A stretch of DNA of 64,000 bases from assembly GCF_013072695.1 (NCBI RefSeq), contig NZ_LXUK01000022.1, positions 493,084 to 557,083 of the forward strand, given 5' to 3'. Of this stretch, positions 51,410-60,501 are shown in pieces. Under the pieces are notes generated by a model. The model saw only the letters and a list, made by a program, of their open reading frames with translations, did no database searches and had not been told where the DNA came from. Source of the DNA: Acinetobacter sp. Ac_5812. Its GTDB lineage: Bacteria; Pseudomonadota; Gammaproteobacteria; Pseudomonadales; Moraxellaceae. The position numbers and the translations under genes were made by a program. How positions within the stretch are numbered: position 1 is the stretch's first letter; each line of letters opens with the position of its first letter.

Positions 51410-53221
51410 ATGTTTAAAAATTATCCATTATTGCGAAGTTTGGCTTTGTATCGATTTATGCCATTTCGTTTCTTATTGACGGCGACCTTATTTGTTATTG
51501 CGAATATCGGGTTGGCACTCCAACAATATTCAATTGGTCATGCGATTGATACCTTAAAACATAGTGAAAGAGAAACTTTATTTCAGCATGCTATCTCTGA
51601 TCCATTAAACCCTTGGTTCTGGTTCATTCTACTGGCGAGTATTGCTGGTATTAGAGCTGTTATTCAGTATTTTGCAGGGTTAAGTGCTTTAAGCATTGGT
51701 CAGCAATTACTGAGTATTTTAAGAGAAAGAATCTTTAGCCAAGTACAGCATTTAGATGTTTCATGGCATTGGAAGCATGGGCTGGGAGAAGTGTTATCTC
51801 GAACAACACGTGATTCAGATAAATTAAAAGAAGCGCTCATCAATTTTTGGCGGCAAGTGTTTGAGTCAAGTCTAGTTGTTGTGGTGACCGTCGGACTCTT
51901 GTGTTGGTACCATCCTTGGCTGGGAGTAGTTCCTTTATTATTTATTTTTTTAGGGCTTTTGGTTCTATTTAAACTGACCAATCAATTGGTTGTAATGGAT
52001 CATCAAGTTGCATCTACCTACGAAAAAGTCAGTGATAACTTAGCGGAAAGCGTGAATGGGATTCGGGTGGTCAAAGCATTCCAACTTGAAGAGAGACTTT
52101 TACAGCGCTTTAATCATGCTGTAGATCTATTTATTCATCATTCCATTCAGACCATCAGGACAAGTGCGAAACGGTTACCTATCCCCCAAGTGATTATTGC
52201 ATGCTCTTATTTATGGGTCATAGCTTTTGGTGCTTATTTAATTGGACAAAATCAGTTGCAAGTGGGGCAATTTGTCGCTGCCATTCTGATGGCAAATTTA
52301 TTGGTATTTCGTATTGAAAGCATTGGTCAGGTCTTACATATTTTTGCTGATGCGCGTTCGTCTGCGACAAGAATCTGGCAAATGTTAGATCAGAAGTCCG
52401 CAATTGAAGATCAACGATATCCTCTGCCTTTGCAATGGCGTGATGAGTTAAATATTAGATTAGAAAATGTAAGCTTTCAGGATGAGACAACGCAAAAGTA
52501 TATTTTAAAACACTGCCATGTTGAATTTCGAGCAGGTGAAATCGTCACTGTTGTCGGTAAGACGGGTTCGGGTAAAACCACTTTGATGAATTTACTCAAT
52601 CGCTTTATTGATCCAACAGAAGGGCAAGTTTTGATTGGCTCTGAGCAAATGGGCTGGACAAATATTAAAGATTTAAGCCTATTTGAATTACGTCATTTGG
52701 TTCAGATCATTCCTCAGGAAAATTTCTTTTTTAGCGGCACATTGGCAGACAACTTAAGAATTGCTAAGCAAGATGCAACTGAGCAAGAGATGAGGGATGC
52801 TTTACATTTAGCGTCTGCATCGGAACTATTACAACGACTTGATGATGGACTAGACACGCTGATTGGGGACAAGGGCGTTACCTTGTCGGGAGGACAAAAA
52901 CAACGCCTTGCTTTGGCCCGTTCTATTCTAAAGAATTCACCCATTTTAGCTTTAGATGACTCAACCAGTGCTTTGGATGCGACCACAGAAAAACAGGTTT
53001 TACAGCGGCTATCAGCACTTTCTGGCAGTGGCAACCCTTTGAATAAAACAATCATTATTAACTCTAATAAACAAACCACGATTGCTTTATCTAATCGAGT
53101 AATTGTTCTTGATCAGGGCCACATTATTGCCCAAGGCACGCATGCTGAATTAGTTCAAGATTGTTTATTTTATCGTGAGTTGATGGGCTTTCAGTTACAA
53201 CAGCAGGAGATTAATGCATGA
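51410..53221 (+). CDS. ABC exporter-fold half-transporter with degenerate ATPase site
   Basis: A protein with an N-terminal six-helix membrane domain and a C-terminal ATPase, 603 residues from ATG 51410; the frame opens at 51365, but that ATG lies inside the sigma-54 promoter. Walker A GKTGSGKTT and signature LSGGQKQR are intact, but the residue after Walker B is Asp, not Glu (LALDDSTSALD), and the switch His is replaced (IIINSNKQTT). The next gene overlaps by 4 nt and encodes the partner, so the two form a heterodimer. The substrate and transport direction are unknown; sulfur control suggests handling of a sulfur compound. Confidence 0.82.
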   Translation: MFKNYPLLRSLALYRFMPFRFLLTATLFVIANIGLALQQYSIGHAIDTLKHSERETLFQHAISDPLNPWFWFILLASIAGIRAVIQYFAGLSALSIGQQLLSILRERIFSQVQHLDVSWHWKHGLGEVLSRTTRDSDKLKEALINFWRQVFESSLVVVVTVGLLCWYHPWLGVVPLLFIFLGLLVLFKLTNQLVVMDHQVASTYEKVSDNLAESVNGIRVVKAFQLEERLLQRFNHAVDLFIHHSIQTIRTSAKRLPIPQVIIACSYLWVIAFGAYLIGQNQLQVGQFVAAILMANLLVFRIESIGQVLHIFADARSSATRIWQMLDQKSAIEDQRYPLPLQWRDELNIRLENVSFQDETTQKYILKHCHVEFRAGEIVTVVGKTGSGKTTLMNLLNRFIDPTEGQVLIGSEQMGWTNIKDLSLFELRHLVQIIPQENFFFSGTLADNLRIAKQDATEQEMRDALHLASASELLQRLDDGLDTLIGDKGVTLSGGQKQRLALARSILKNSPILALDDSTSALDATTEKQVLQRLSALSGSGNPLNKTIIINSNKQTTIALSNRVIVLDQGHIIAQGTHAELVQDCLFYRELMGFQLQQQEINA

Positions 53222-55050
53222 ATAGCAGTGTTAAAAATTTCCGCCCATTCGCAAAATCAGCTGATCTACAAATCGAAGAAAATTTAGCAAATACTTCAAT
53301 TCATAGAGGAATGTTAACAAAACTTATTCCTTTGGTTTATCCCATTCGCTACTTGCTGCTTGCTTTAATTACAGTAGAAATTTTACAAGTAATGAGTATT
53401 TTTGTTCGACCTTGGGTGGTGAAATATATTCTGGATTCGGGCTTTCAACAAATTGCTGGAAAAGTAGTATTGCATCAGCCAGTTTTATTGATTGCGATCA
53501 GCATTTTGGTATTGAGTTGGATTTGTCGTTTTGCATTAGCAGGCTTATCAAAATATCTTTCAGGCCGGGCAGCTTTGAAAGTGATTAATGGTTTAAGACG
53601 TTCTCTATTTCAGCATATCCAAAGTTTAAATATTGGATATTTTGATCGTACCAAGGCTGGCAGGATTATTTCGCGTGCCGATCGCGATGTCGAAACGCTA
53701 GAACCTGTTTTAATACAAGGCCCACCAGAGCTACTTTCCGCAATTTTGCGTTGTGGATTAGCTTCAGTACTTCTTTGGCATATTTATCCACCTTTCTTTT
53801 GGTGCTTATTTGCGACACTACCCATTTTATTTGGGATGACTGCAATTTTTAAGAAATCATCGCAAAAACATTGGGGACGAGTTGCGGAGGAACGCAGTCG
53901 ATTTACTGCTCATTTGGTTGAAACAGTAAATGGAGCAAAAATCATTCAGCAGTTAAATTACACTGAAACCAATCAATCTCGTTATCAAGAATTATTAAAA
54001 GACTTTAATAATTCTATTATTTATGGCAGCAAGCGGACCAGTTGGTTCGCTCCCTTTACAGGTTTACTTTCAACGCTAGCCACTGCTGGATTCATTGTGA
54101 TTGGTAGTTATGCTTATAGTGACGGCATAATTAGTATTGGCCAGTTTGCAGAAAGTATTTTCTATGTATTTTTATTTTTAGCACCCTTACAGGAACTGAC
54201 CGATCTATTTGAACGTTATGCAAATGGGGCAGCATGTGCACAACGTATATTTCTACTTTTAGATACCCAATCTACTATTCAAGAACAACCGAATGCGATG
54301 AAGCTTGTACAGTTGAATGGTCATATTCGATTTCAGTCTGTAGATTTTGCTTATACCCACAAACCTGTTTTACAAAATTTTAATTTGGAGATTGAAGCTG
54401 GAAAAATAATTGCGATTGTAGGGCCAACAGGACATGGCAAAAGTACCATGGCTCAGTTGCTAACACGGTTTTATGAACCTCAGCAGGGTGGAATTTTTCT
54501 AGATCGTTATCCAATACAAAGTATTCAGCTTTCTAGTTTAAGACAGCATGTCAGTATTGTTTTACAAGATAATGTTTTATTTAGTGGAACAATTTTAGAT
54601 AACTTGCGTTTGGTACAACCTGATGCTTCAGATCAGCAACTTATGCAAGTTATTGAAGACTTAGGGGCAGATGAGATATTGCAACAACTGCCGCAAGGGT
54701 ATTTCACCGAAGTTGGGACACTGGGCAAAAATCTTAGTCATGGACAAAGACAACTTGTTTGTTTAGTTCGTGCTTATTTAGCAAACCCTAAAATATTAAT
54801 TCTAGATGAAGCGACTTCTGCAATTGATATTTATACTGAGCAAAAAATACAATATGCGCTTAGACGCTTATGCCAAAATAGAACCTGTATAGTCATTGCA
54901 CATCGGCTAAGTACCATTCGTGAGGCGGATAAAATTGTTGTTATTGAAAATGGTCATGTCGTAGAGCAAGGTTCGCATGAGCAGTTAATGCAGCAACAGG
55001 CAGCTTACTTTAAATTGTATCAGTCCTATCTACAAAATCAGCTTGTCTAG
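53218..55050 (+). CDS. ABC exporter-fold half-transporter, catalytic partner
   Basis: A 610-residue membrane-ATPase half-transporter. Walker A GPTGHGKST, Walker B ILDEATSAID with the catalytic Glu, and switch His in VIAHRLSTI are all present, but the signature reads LSHGQRQ instead of LSGGQ. This altered signature faces the altered Walker B of the partner, so one composite ATP site is degenerate and the other canonical, as known from heterodimers such as TM287/288. The coupled ATGA overlap with the upstream gene supports obligate pairing. A TonB receptor gene follows. Confidence 0.85.
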   Translation: MNSSVKNFRPFAKSADLQIEENLANTSIHRGMLTKLIPLVYPIRYLLLALITVEILQVMSIFVRPWVVKYILDSGFQQIAGKVVLHQPVLLIAISILVLSWICRFALAGLSKYLSGRAALKVINGLRRSLFQHIQSLNIGYFDRTKAGRIISRADRDVETLEPVLIQGPPELLSAILRCGLASVLLWHIYPPFFWCLFATLPILFGMTAIFKKSSQKHWGRVAEERSRFTAHLVETVNGAKIIQQLNYTETNQSRYQELLKDFNNSIIYGSKRTSWFAPFTGLLSTLATAGFIVIGSYAYSDGIISIGQFAESIFYVFLFLAPLQELTDLFERYANGAACAQRIFLLLDTQSTIQEQPNAMKLVQLNGHIRFQSVDFAYTHKPVLQNFNLEIEAGKIIAIVGPTGHGKSTMAQLLTRFYEPQQGGIFLDRYPIQSIQLSSLRQHVSIVLQDNVLFSGTILDNLRLVQPDASDQQLMQVIEDLGADEILQQLPQGYFTEVGTLGKNLSHGQRQLVCLVRAYLANPKILILDEATSAIDIYTEQKIQYALRRLCQNRTCIVIAHRLSTIREADKIVVIENGHVVEQGSHEQLMQQQAAYFKLYQSYLQNQLV

Positions 55051-55093
55051 CGGTCTGCAAATTTAAAAACTGTAGTTTTATAAACATTTTTTT

Positions 55094-55123
55094 GAATCAT
55101 TGTTTAAATTTAAACAATGATTC
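55094..55123. terminator. 30-bp perfect palindrome: terminator overlapping an enhancer-like site
   Basis: Self-complementary from GAATCATTG to CAATGATTC, followed by TTTTATTTTTTT, so it can terminate the ABC operon. Its centre is also a TGTT-N8-AACA dyad (55101-55116) in enhancer position for the next promoter. Confidence 0.75.
55101..55116. promoter_or_regulatory. Enhancer-like site 3 (TGTT-N8-AACA)
   Basis: TGTTTAAATTTAAACA, centred about 87 bp upstream of the predicted start of the TonB receptor transcript. It lacks the GC/AC inner pairs of sites 1 and 2, so it is a weaker match. Confidence 0.42.
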
Positions 55124-55167
55124 TTTTATTTTTTTACTCAATATATTGATAATTATAAATAAAATAT

Positions 55168-55184
55168 TTGGCATTGGCTTTGCT
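55168..55184 (+). promoter_or_regulatory. Sigma-54 promoter of the TonB receptor/lipase unit
   Basis: TTGGCATTGGCTTTGCT, GG-N10-GC with both elements at consensus; 30 bp to the start codon, with AAGGA between. Confidence 0.82.
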
Positions 55185-55214
55185 ATATCGGTTTAGATCG
55201 TTAAGGAAGCTTAT

Positions 55215-57707
55215 ATGCGTACATATTTTTCTCAATTTATCCTTCACTCCTCACTTTTTGCACTGAGTACACTTACTGCCTCAATTGCGATGGCAAATGA
55301 TCAAAAGAATTTGTCAGGGAAAGAAGATGTCATCACATTACAATCTGTGGTGGTCACAGGTTCAAGACGAGCAATTAGTAATTCTCTCGATGCGCCTGCA
55401 CCTGTTGATATTTTAACGGCTAAAGACTTACAAGATACAGGAGCAACTGATCTTGCTGCGGCATTAACACGGCTGTCTCCTTCTGTGAGTTTACCGACGT
55501 CTCCAGCAGGCGGGTTTGGTGCATCAGTTCCACCAAGTATTGCGCTCAGAGGATTATCTGCGGATCAAACTTTAATTCTGATTAATGGGAAACGCCGACA
55601 TACAGCAGCGTATTTCACCCGCCAAGCGTATGCTGGTGGAAGAGGAGCAGCAGTAACTGATTTAAGTTTAATTCCAGTGAGTGCAATTGAGCGTATAGAA
55701 ATCTTACGAGATGGTGCTGCGGCACAATATGGGTCAGATGCAATTGCCGGTGTCGTTAATATTATTTTGAAATCACGTGATCATGGGGGTGGGCTAAGCT
55801 ATCAAACGGGTGGCTACACTCAAGGAGATGGTGAACAACATAAAGTTAATCTTTGGAAAGGTTTTGCACTCCCTAATGATGGTGCGTTGACGGTTGCCTT
55901 AGATTTAGGTAAACGTGAAGCTGCAAGTAACACGGCACCTGATACGCGAACTTTTTATGATGGTTCAACCAAAGCTCAATATACAGAACAAAATACACCT
56001 TATAGAACATGGAAATTTGGTTCACCCGAACAAAAAGATCAAGTCAATGTGACTGCCAATCTAGATTTACCGTTGACTGATGATCTTGCACTTTATGGTT
56101 TTAGTAGCTATGGCCATCGCAAAACGATAGGGGAAAACTTTTATGAGCCACCAACAACCAAAACAATACTGAATCAATCCAGCTATTTTAAAGAACGTTA
56201 TCCAGATGGACGCTCGCCATTAAGCTTAGTCACTATAGATGATTTTGCCACCACAGTTGGAGTGAAAAAAGGGGAGTTGAAGTCAGGTAAATATGATCTT
56301 TATGCAACTTATGGGCAAAATAAAGTCAGCACAGAACAAGGCAACGGCATTAACCCAAGTTATGGTTCAAACTCAGCTTCAAACTATGACTTAGGCGAAA
56401 ATATCTTTGCGCAATTAAATACAGGGCTCGATTATAGCCGTGATATTGCAATTGACGGGTTAGCAAGTCCACTGACGTTGTCTACAGGGGTTTTATATCG
56501 TTGGGAGCAATATAAGCAAAATGCGGGTGATCCGATTGCCTATACCCGTGGCCCATATTTCAATCCGAGTACGACTTTAGGTGTTGGTGTTCCAGGGATA
56601 TATGCGGGAATTACCGACCAAGATCAACGAAAAATTAGTCGTGATGTTTATGGTGTTTACCTCGATTTGGAAGCAGACATTTTTAAAAATTTGAATGTGG
56701 GCGCAGCTGTTCGAAGTGAAAAATATTCAGACTTTGGGTCAACCACAAACGGAAAATTATTTGCTAAATATGATGTATCACCTCAATTTTCGGTACGTGG
56801 TTCAATCAATACAGGCTATAGAGCACCGTCATTGGCACAACAAGGATATTCTGCTTATAGCGTACAAACGGTGCAAACCCCTTCAGGATGGCAAGATGTG
56901 CAACAACGTACTTTAGTTGCAGGCAGTGAGGCCGCTTTACTTATTGGTGGAAGCTCACTTAAACCAGAGAAATCGACGAATTATTCTTTAGGTTTTGTGT
57001 GGAAGCCACTTGCGAATACCTCAGCAACTTTAGATCTTTATCAAATCGATATTAAAAATCGTATTTTGCTTTCAGACAATATTACTGGAAGTGTAATCAG
57101 CAATGCATTTTCCAATTCACCGTATTCAAATATTGCCAATGTGGCGTTCTTTAATAATTTACTAGACACACGTACCCAAGGTTTAGAGCTCGCGCTTAAG
57201 CATGATTTAAACCTTGAACAATATGGCAGGTTAAATTTGAATCTAGGTCTGGCCTATAACAAAAATGAAATTACTGAAACCAGAGATTCAATTACCGCAA
57301 AAGGTGAGCGAATTCCCGTTTCAAGCATTGCAGGACGAAATACACAAAGCCTGATTGAGTCTACTGCACCGAAAACAAAGCTGACCCTTGGCGCACTTTG
57401 GTCAAATCAAGTGTGGAGCGTCAATACCGCAATCCGTCGCTATGATAAATGGACGACCTTAAATAATACCAACACTACATTAGACCAGACTTTTGATCCG
57501 CAGTGGATTGCAGATTTGGATATCGGCTACAAAGCGGATGCATTTATGAAAGGTCTCAAGTTCAATTTAGGGGCAATCAATTTATTGAATAGCCATCCTG
57601 ATAAAGCTAAAGATTCTTCGGTCGGCAACATTGTCAAATATAGTTTTAATGCGCCTGAAGGCGCATTTGGAACGTATTTATACGGCCGCGTAAGTTACGA
57701 ATTTTAA
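55215..57707 (+). CDS. TonB-dependent receptor in the sulfur cluster
   Basis: An 830-residue outer-membrane receptor. The signal peptide is cleaved near residue 27 (SIAMA), followed by a TonB-box-like LQSVVVTGSRRA, a plug (GLSADQTLILINGKRRH, IERIEILRDGAAAQYGSDAIAGVVNIIL) and a barrel ending in Phe. The plug belongs to the broad group of vitamin/carbohydrate-type receptors rather than the siderophore type seen elsewhere in this window. A sigma-54 promoter instead of a Fur box points to sulfur-source uptake. A secreted hydrolase gene follows 31 bp later. Confidence 0.85.
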   Translation: MRTYFSQFILHSSLFALSTLTASIAMANDQKNLSGKEDVITLQSVVVTGSRRAISNSLDAPAPVDILTAKDLQDTGATDLAAALTRLSPSVSLPTSPAGGFGASVPPSIALRGLSADQTLILINGKRRHTAAYFTRQAYAGGRGAAVTDLSLIPVSAIERIEILRDGAAAQYGSDAIAGVVNIILKSRDHGGGLSYQTGGYTQGDGEQHKVNLWKGFALPNDGALTVALDLGKREAASNTAPDTRTFYDGSTKAQYTEQNTPYRTWKFGSPEQKDQVNVTANLDLPLTDDLALYGFSSYGHRKTIGENFYEPPTTKTILNQSSYFKERYPDGRSPLSLVTIDDFATTVGVKKGELKSGKYDLYATYGQNKVSTEQGNGINPSYGSNSASNYDLGENIFAQLNTGLDYSRDIAIDGLASPLTLSTGVLYRWEQYKQNAGDPIAYTRGPYFNPSTTLGVGVPGIYAGITDQDQRKISRDVYGVYLDLEADIFKNLNVGAAVRSEKYSDFGSTTNGKLFAKYDVSPQFSVRGSINTGYRAPSLAQQGYSAYSVQTVQTPSGWQDVQQRTLVAGSEAALLIGGSSLKPEKSTNYSLGFVWKPLANTSATLDLYQIDIKNRILLSDNITGSVISNAFSNSPYSNIANVAFFNNLLDTRTQGLELALKHDLNLEQYGRLNLNLGLAYNKNEITETRDSITAKGERIPVSSIAGRNTQSLIESTAPKTKLTLGALWSNQVWSVNTAIRRYDKWTTLNNTNTTLDQTFDPQWIADLDIGYKADAFMKGLKFNLGAINLLNSHPDKAKDSSVGNIVKYSFNAPEGAFGTYLYGRVSYEF

Positions 57708-57738
57708 ATCAAAAATGATTAAACAAACTTTAAGGTAA

Positions 57739-59007
57739 ATGACAATGCAACATACTTTTTTATCAACGTTATGCAAATTTTCTTTCATCACAACGATGTT
57801 AACTTCGAGCTGTTTGGCGACTGCTCAACAAGCGCCAGCACCTGAAGATAGATATGGAGATGGCCGAGTTTCTGAGTTTTATACATGGAAATCGGCTATT
57901 CCAGAACAGGCTGGAAAATTATTAAAAACAGAGGCCATTCACAATCCTTATATTCGTTTGGCAAATGACAGTCAGGCGATTCGAATTCTTTATAGCTCTA
58001 CCAGTGGCAAAGATAGTAAAACACCTATTGTGGTTTCAGGAAGTATTCATTTACCAAAAGGGACTCCTCCTAAAGGTGGTTGGCCAGTAGTGTTATGGGC
58101 ACATGGTACGGTCGGTTTGGCCGACGCTTGTGCACCGTCTTGGAGTGGGCGATCATATCGAGATGTACAATATCTAAATCGTTGGTTGAAAGAAGGATTT
58201 GCAGTCGTTGCCACAGATTATGAAGGTTTGGGTGTTGCAGGACCGCATTTGTTAATCAATAACCCCATGCTGGCCTATAGTATTTTAGATAGTGGTAGAG
58301 CTGCTCTAAAAGCCAAGTTACCACTTGCAAATAAGTTTATGATTGTTGGCCAATCTCAAGGAGGCGCTGGCGCTGTTTCGGCTTCTTCCTATTCGGCTAC
58401 GTATGCACCTGACTTAAATATTAAAGGTTCAATTGGTACAGGTGTGATTTATCAAGATCCTGAGGCGACCCCTGAAAAGAATCAGCTAAAGTTAAATCCT
58501 TATGAAGTCAGTCCGTCGCTTGCTTATGGCATCTATAGTTTTTTAGTGACGCAAAGTTTATATCCAGAAATAAAAACAGAAGATATTTTCACAGCTGAAG
58601 CAGCGCCTTTAGTTGAACAAGCAAGAAATGCGTGCTTAACAAGCTTTATGGGAGATATTCAATCTGCAGGTCTTTCGCCAGCACAAGCGTATAAACCTAA
58701 TCCACCTGAAAACTATAAAAAACTGCAAGAGAAACAATCGAATGATTATGGTTATTATCCGACATTAAAAATCAGTCACCCACTATTTATCGGAACAGGG
58801 GCAAACGACCGTACCCCTGATGCCCGATCTCAAATGAAGCTGGTGGCCGATGCATGTAAAGCGGGTACCGTAGTCGAAGGCCATTTGTATCATGGCTTAG
58901 GGCATAGCGAGACCGTTAATGCTTCATTACAAGATTCGATTCCATTTGCTAAAAAGGTGATTGCGGGAGAGAAAGTTCAGGCTATTTGTAAGCCTGACTT
59001 ACAATAA
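57739..59007 (+). CDS. Secreted lipase-like alpha/beta hydrolase
   Basis: A 422-residue protein with an N-terminal signal peptide (about 30 residues, LATAQQ region) and an alpha/beta-hydrolase fold: VLWAHGTVGLADACAPSW near the oxyanion site, nucleophile elbow GQSQGG and a late HGLGHSE histidine. It resembles the secretory lipase (LIP) family. It is cotranscribed with the TonB receptor under a sigma-54 promoter, so it probably releases a receptor ligand from an ester outside the inner membrane. Several cysteines could form disulfides. The substrate is unknown. Confidence 0.8.
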   Translation: MTMQHTFLSTLCKFSFITTMLTSSCLATAQQAPAPEDRYGDGRVSEFYTWKSAIPEQAGKLLKTEAIHNPYIRLANDSQAIRILYSSTSGKDSKTPIVVSGSIHLPKGTPPKGGWPVVLWAHGTVGLADACAPSWSGRSYRDVQYLNRWLKEGFAVVATDYEGLGVAGPHLLINNPMLAYSILDSGRAALKAKLPLANKFMIVGQSQGGAGAVSASSYSATYAPDLNIKGSIGTGVIYQDPEATPEKNQLKLNPYEVSPSLAYGIYSFLVTQSLYPEIKTEDIFTAEAAPLVEQARNACLTSFMGDIQSAGLSPAQAYKPNPPENYKKLQEKQSNDYGYYPTLKISHPLFIGTGANDRTPDARSQMKLVADACKAGTVVEGHLYHGLGHSETVNASLQDSIPFAKKVIAGEKVQAICKPDLQ

Positions 59008-59017
59008 AAGATGACAT

Positions 59018-59050
59018 AAAGATTTTCTCACTAAAGAGAATCTTTATTTT
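59018..59050 (+). terminator. Terminator after the secreted hydrolase gene
   Basis: AAAGATTTTCTC pairs with GAGAATCTTT (two unpaired bases), followed by ATTTT. Confidence 0.6.
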
Positions 59051-59052
59051 AA

Positions 59053-59087
59053 AAAGCCGCTCTTCAAAGATATTGCAGAGCGGCTTT
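59053..59087. terminator. Second, bidirectional terminator
   Basis: AAAGCCGCTC (59053-59062) pairs with GAGCGGCTTT (59078-59087), serving the convergent monooxygenase gene as well. Confidence 0.7.
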
Positions 59088-59100
59088 ATGCTTTAAATGT

Positions 59101-60189
59101 TTAAGCGATGCGCTTTAATCTTTTTGCAGCCTCTTCACGTACAGCAGGGATGATATAGCGACCATAATCGACCGTATCATAGATCGGATCGTAGCCACGA
59201 TTTAAAAAGGTGGTAACGCCTAAATCTACATAATCGAGTAATGCCGCAATAATGGTATCTGGTGTACCAACCAAGGCAGTGGTATCACCATAAGCGCCTA
59301 CAGCAGTTGCCGTGGGCATCCATAAGGCACGATCATGTCGATCACTTTGTTGGGCTGCTGCCAATAAGCGTTGTGAACCAATCCCCTTGATTTTGTGCCC
59401 TGACAATGTGCCGTTATTTTTAAAAGTTGGATTATTCTGAATATCTGCAAGAATCTGTTCTGCACGTTGCCAAGCAAGTTCTTCGGTTGGGCCAATAATA
59501 AGGCGTACGGATAAGCTAACAGGTGGCTGCGGTTTATTGGCGTGTTCTGCTGCGAGCTTTAATGTAGTGATTTGATCTTTTACACCAGCAAGTGGTTCCC
59601 CCCAAAGTGAATACAGGTCTGCATGGTGGACTGCAATATCATAAGCAATATCGGAAGAGCCACCGAATGAAATCGGGATTGTCCCGTTGACTGGCTTTAA
59701 CGGGCAAAAAGCGTTTTCTAGCTTAAAGTACTTACCTTCATAACTAATAGGTTGATCGCTTTTCCAGAGTTTCTGGATGATATCTAGATATTCCCCGGTC
59801 CGTTCATAACGTTGAGTTTTATCAACAATATAATCACCTTCTTGAGGCTCAGCTGTAATTCCTGTAATTGCATGTAAACGGATTCTTCCACCACCTGTCG
59901 TATGGTCAAGTGTCGCAAAAGTACGTGCAGCCAAATTTGGTGTTACAAGCGCGGGACGATGGGCAATCATAAACCCGAGTTGCTCAGTATGCTGTGCGAG
60001 ATAAGCTGCAATTTGTGTACTATCTGGGCTGCTTGGTCCACTAGCAATTAAAACTTTATCAAAACCAGCATATTCATGTGCTCGTGCATGATAACGTAGA
60101 TAGTCGAGGTCTATTTTATGACCAATACGTGTCCCTTTGGTTTCTGACCATTGATTAGGAAAAACCATACCAACGAATTCGATGCTCAT
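59101..60189 (-). CDS. LLM-class FMNH2-dependent monooxygenase, SsuD/MsuD-like
   Basis: A 362-residue TIM-barrel flavin monooxygenase: DLDYLRYHARAHEYAGFDKVLI, GFMIAHRPALVTPNLAARTFATLD, ISFGGSSDIAYDIAVHHADLYSLWGEP and VGTPDTIIAALLDYVDLG match the order of motifs in SsuD-type enzymes. It is clearly different from the SsuD-like enzyme at 42127 and has its own sigma-54 promoter and dyad, so it is probably a second desulfonation enzyme of the same regulon. It is divergent from the SfnR-like activator. The substrate is unknown. Confidence 0.85.
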   Translation of the reverse strand: MSIEFVGMVFPNQWSETKGTRIGHKIDLDYLRYHARAHEYAGFDKVLIASGPSSPDSTQIAAYLAQHTEQLGFMIAHRPALVTPNLAARTFATLDHTTGGGRIRLHAITGITAEPQEGDYIVDKTQRYERTGEYLDIIQKLWKSDQPISYEGKYFKLENAFCPLKPVNGTIPISFGGSSDIAYDIAVHHADLYSLWGEPLAGVKDQITTLKLAAEHANKPQPPVSLSVRLIIGPTEELAWQRAEQILADIQNNPTFKNNGTLSGHKIKGIGSQRLLAAAQQSDRHDRALWMPTATAVGAYGDTTALVGTPDTIIAALLDYVDLGVTTFLNRGYDPIYDTVDYGRYIIPAVREEAAKRLKRIA

Positions 60190-60221
60190 TATTAAACCTA
60201 TTTTATGGATTTTTAACCAAT

Positions 60222-60239
60222 GAGCAAAATAAATGCCAA
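60222..60239 (-). promoter_or_regulatory. Sigma-54 promoter of the LLM monooxygenase gene
   Basis: On the minus strand TTGGCATTTATTTTGCTC, GG-N10-GC, 33 bp before the start codon. Confidence 0.82.
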
Positions 60240-60319
60240 GTTTAAACTGATATAAAATAAGCGATTAGGAAATGGTATTTTAATCAGGTGTCTAAATTTG
60301 ATCAGAAGCATTCGTATTC

Positions 60320-60335
60320 TGCTTAAAAAACAACA
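60320..60335. promoter_or_regulatory. Enhancer-like site 4 (degenerate)
   Basis: TGCTTAAAAAACAACA keeps the right half ACAACA of sites 1 and 2 but has TGCT for TGTT on the left. Centred about 115 bp upstream of the predicted start of the leftward transcript. Confidence 0.4.
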
Positions 60336-60501
60336 TTTCATAAATTGAGAATTATATTGTTAATAAAGTTATAAGGTTGATTTTTAGAGTAATGAATATT
60401 TAAATCGTGGATTGAATATCTGTAATTATTATTTATCAGTTTTGTAATTGAATTGTACTATTCTATTTTAATATCATCCTAATCTATTTAAAGGATTAAT
60501 T

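Larger units (their letters stand above)
60190..60501. other. 312-bp divergent control region, monooxygenase/SfnR-like regulator
   Basis: No gene seen. It holds the leftward sigma-54 promoter and a degenerate enhancer-like dyad. I see no sigma-54 promoter for the regulator itself, which is probably expressed from a sigma-70 promoter in the AT-rich right half. Confidence 0.55.
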
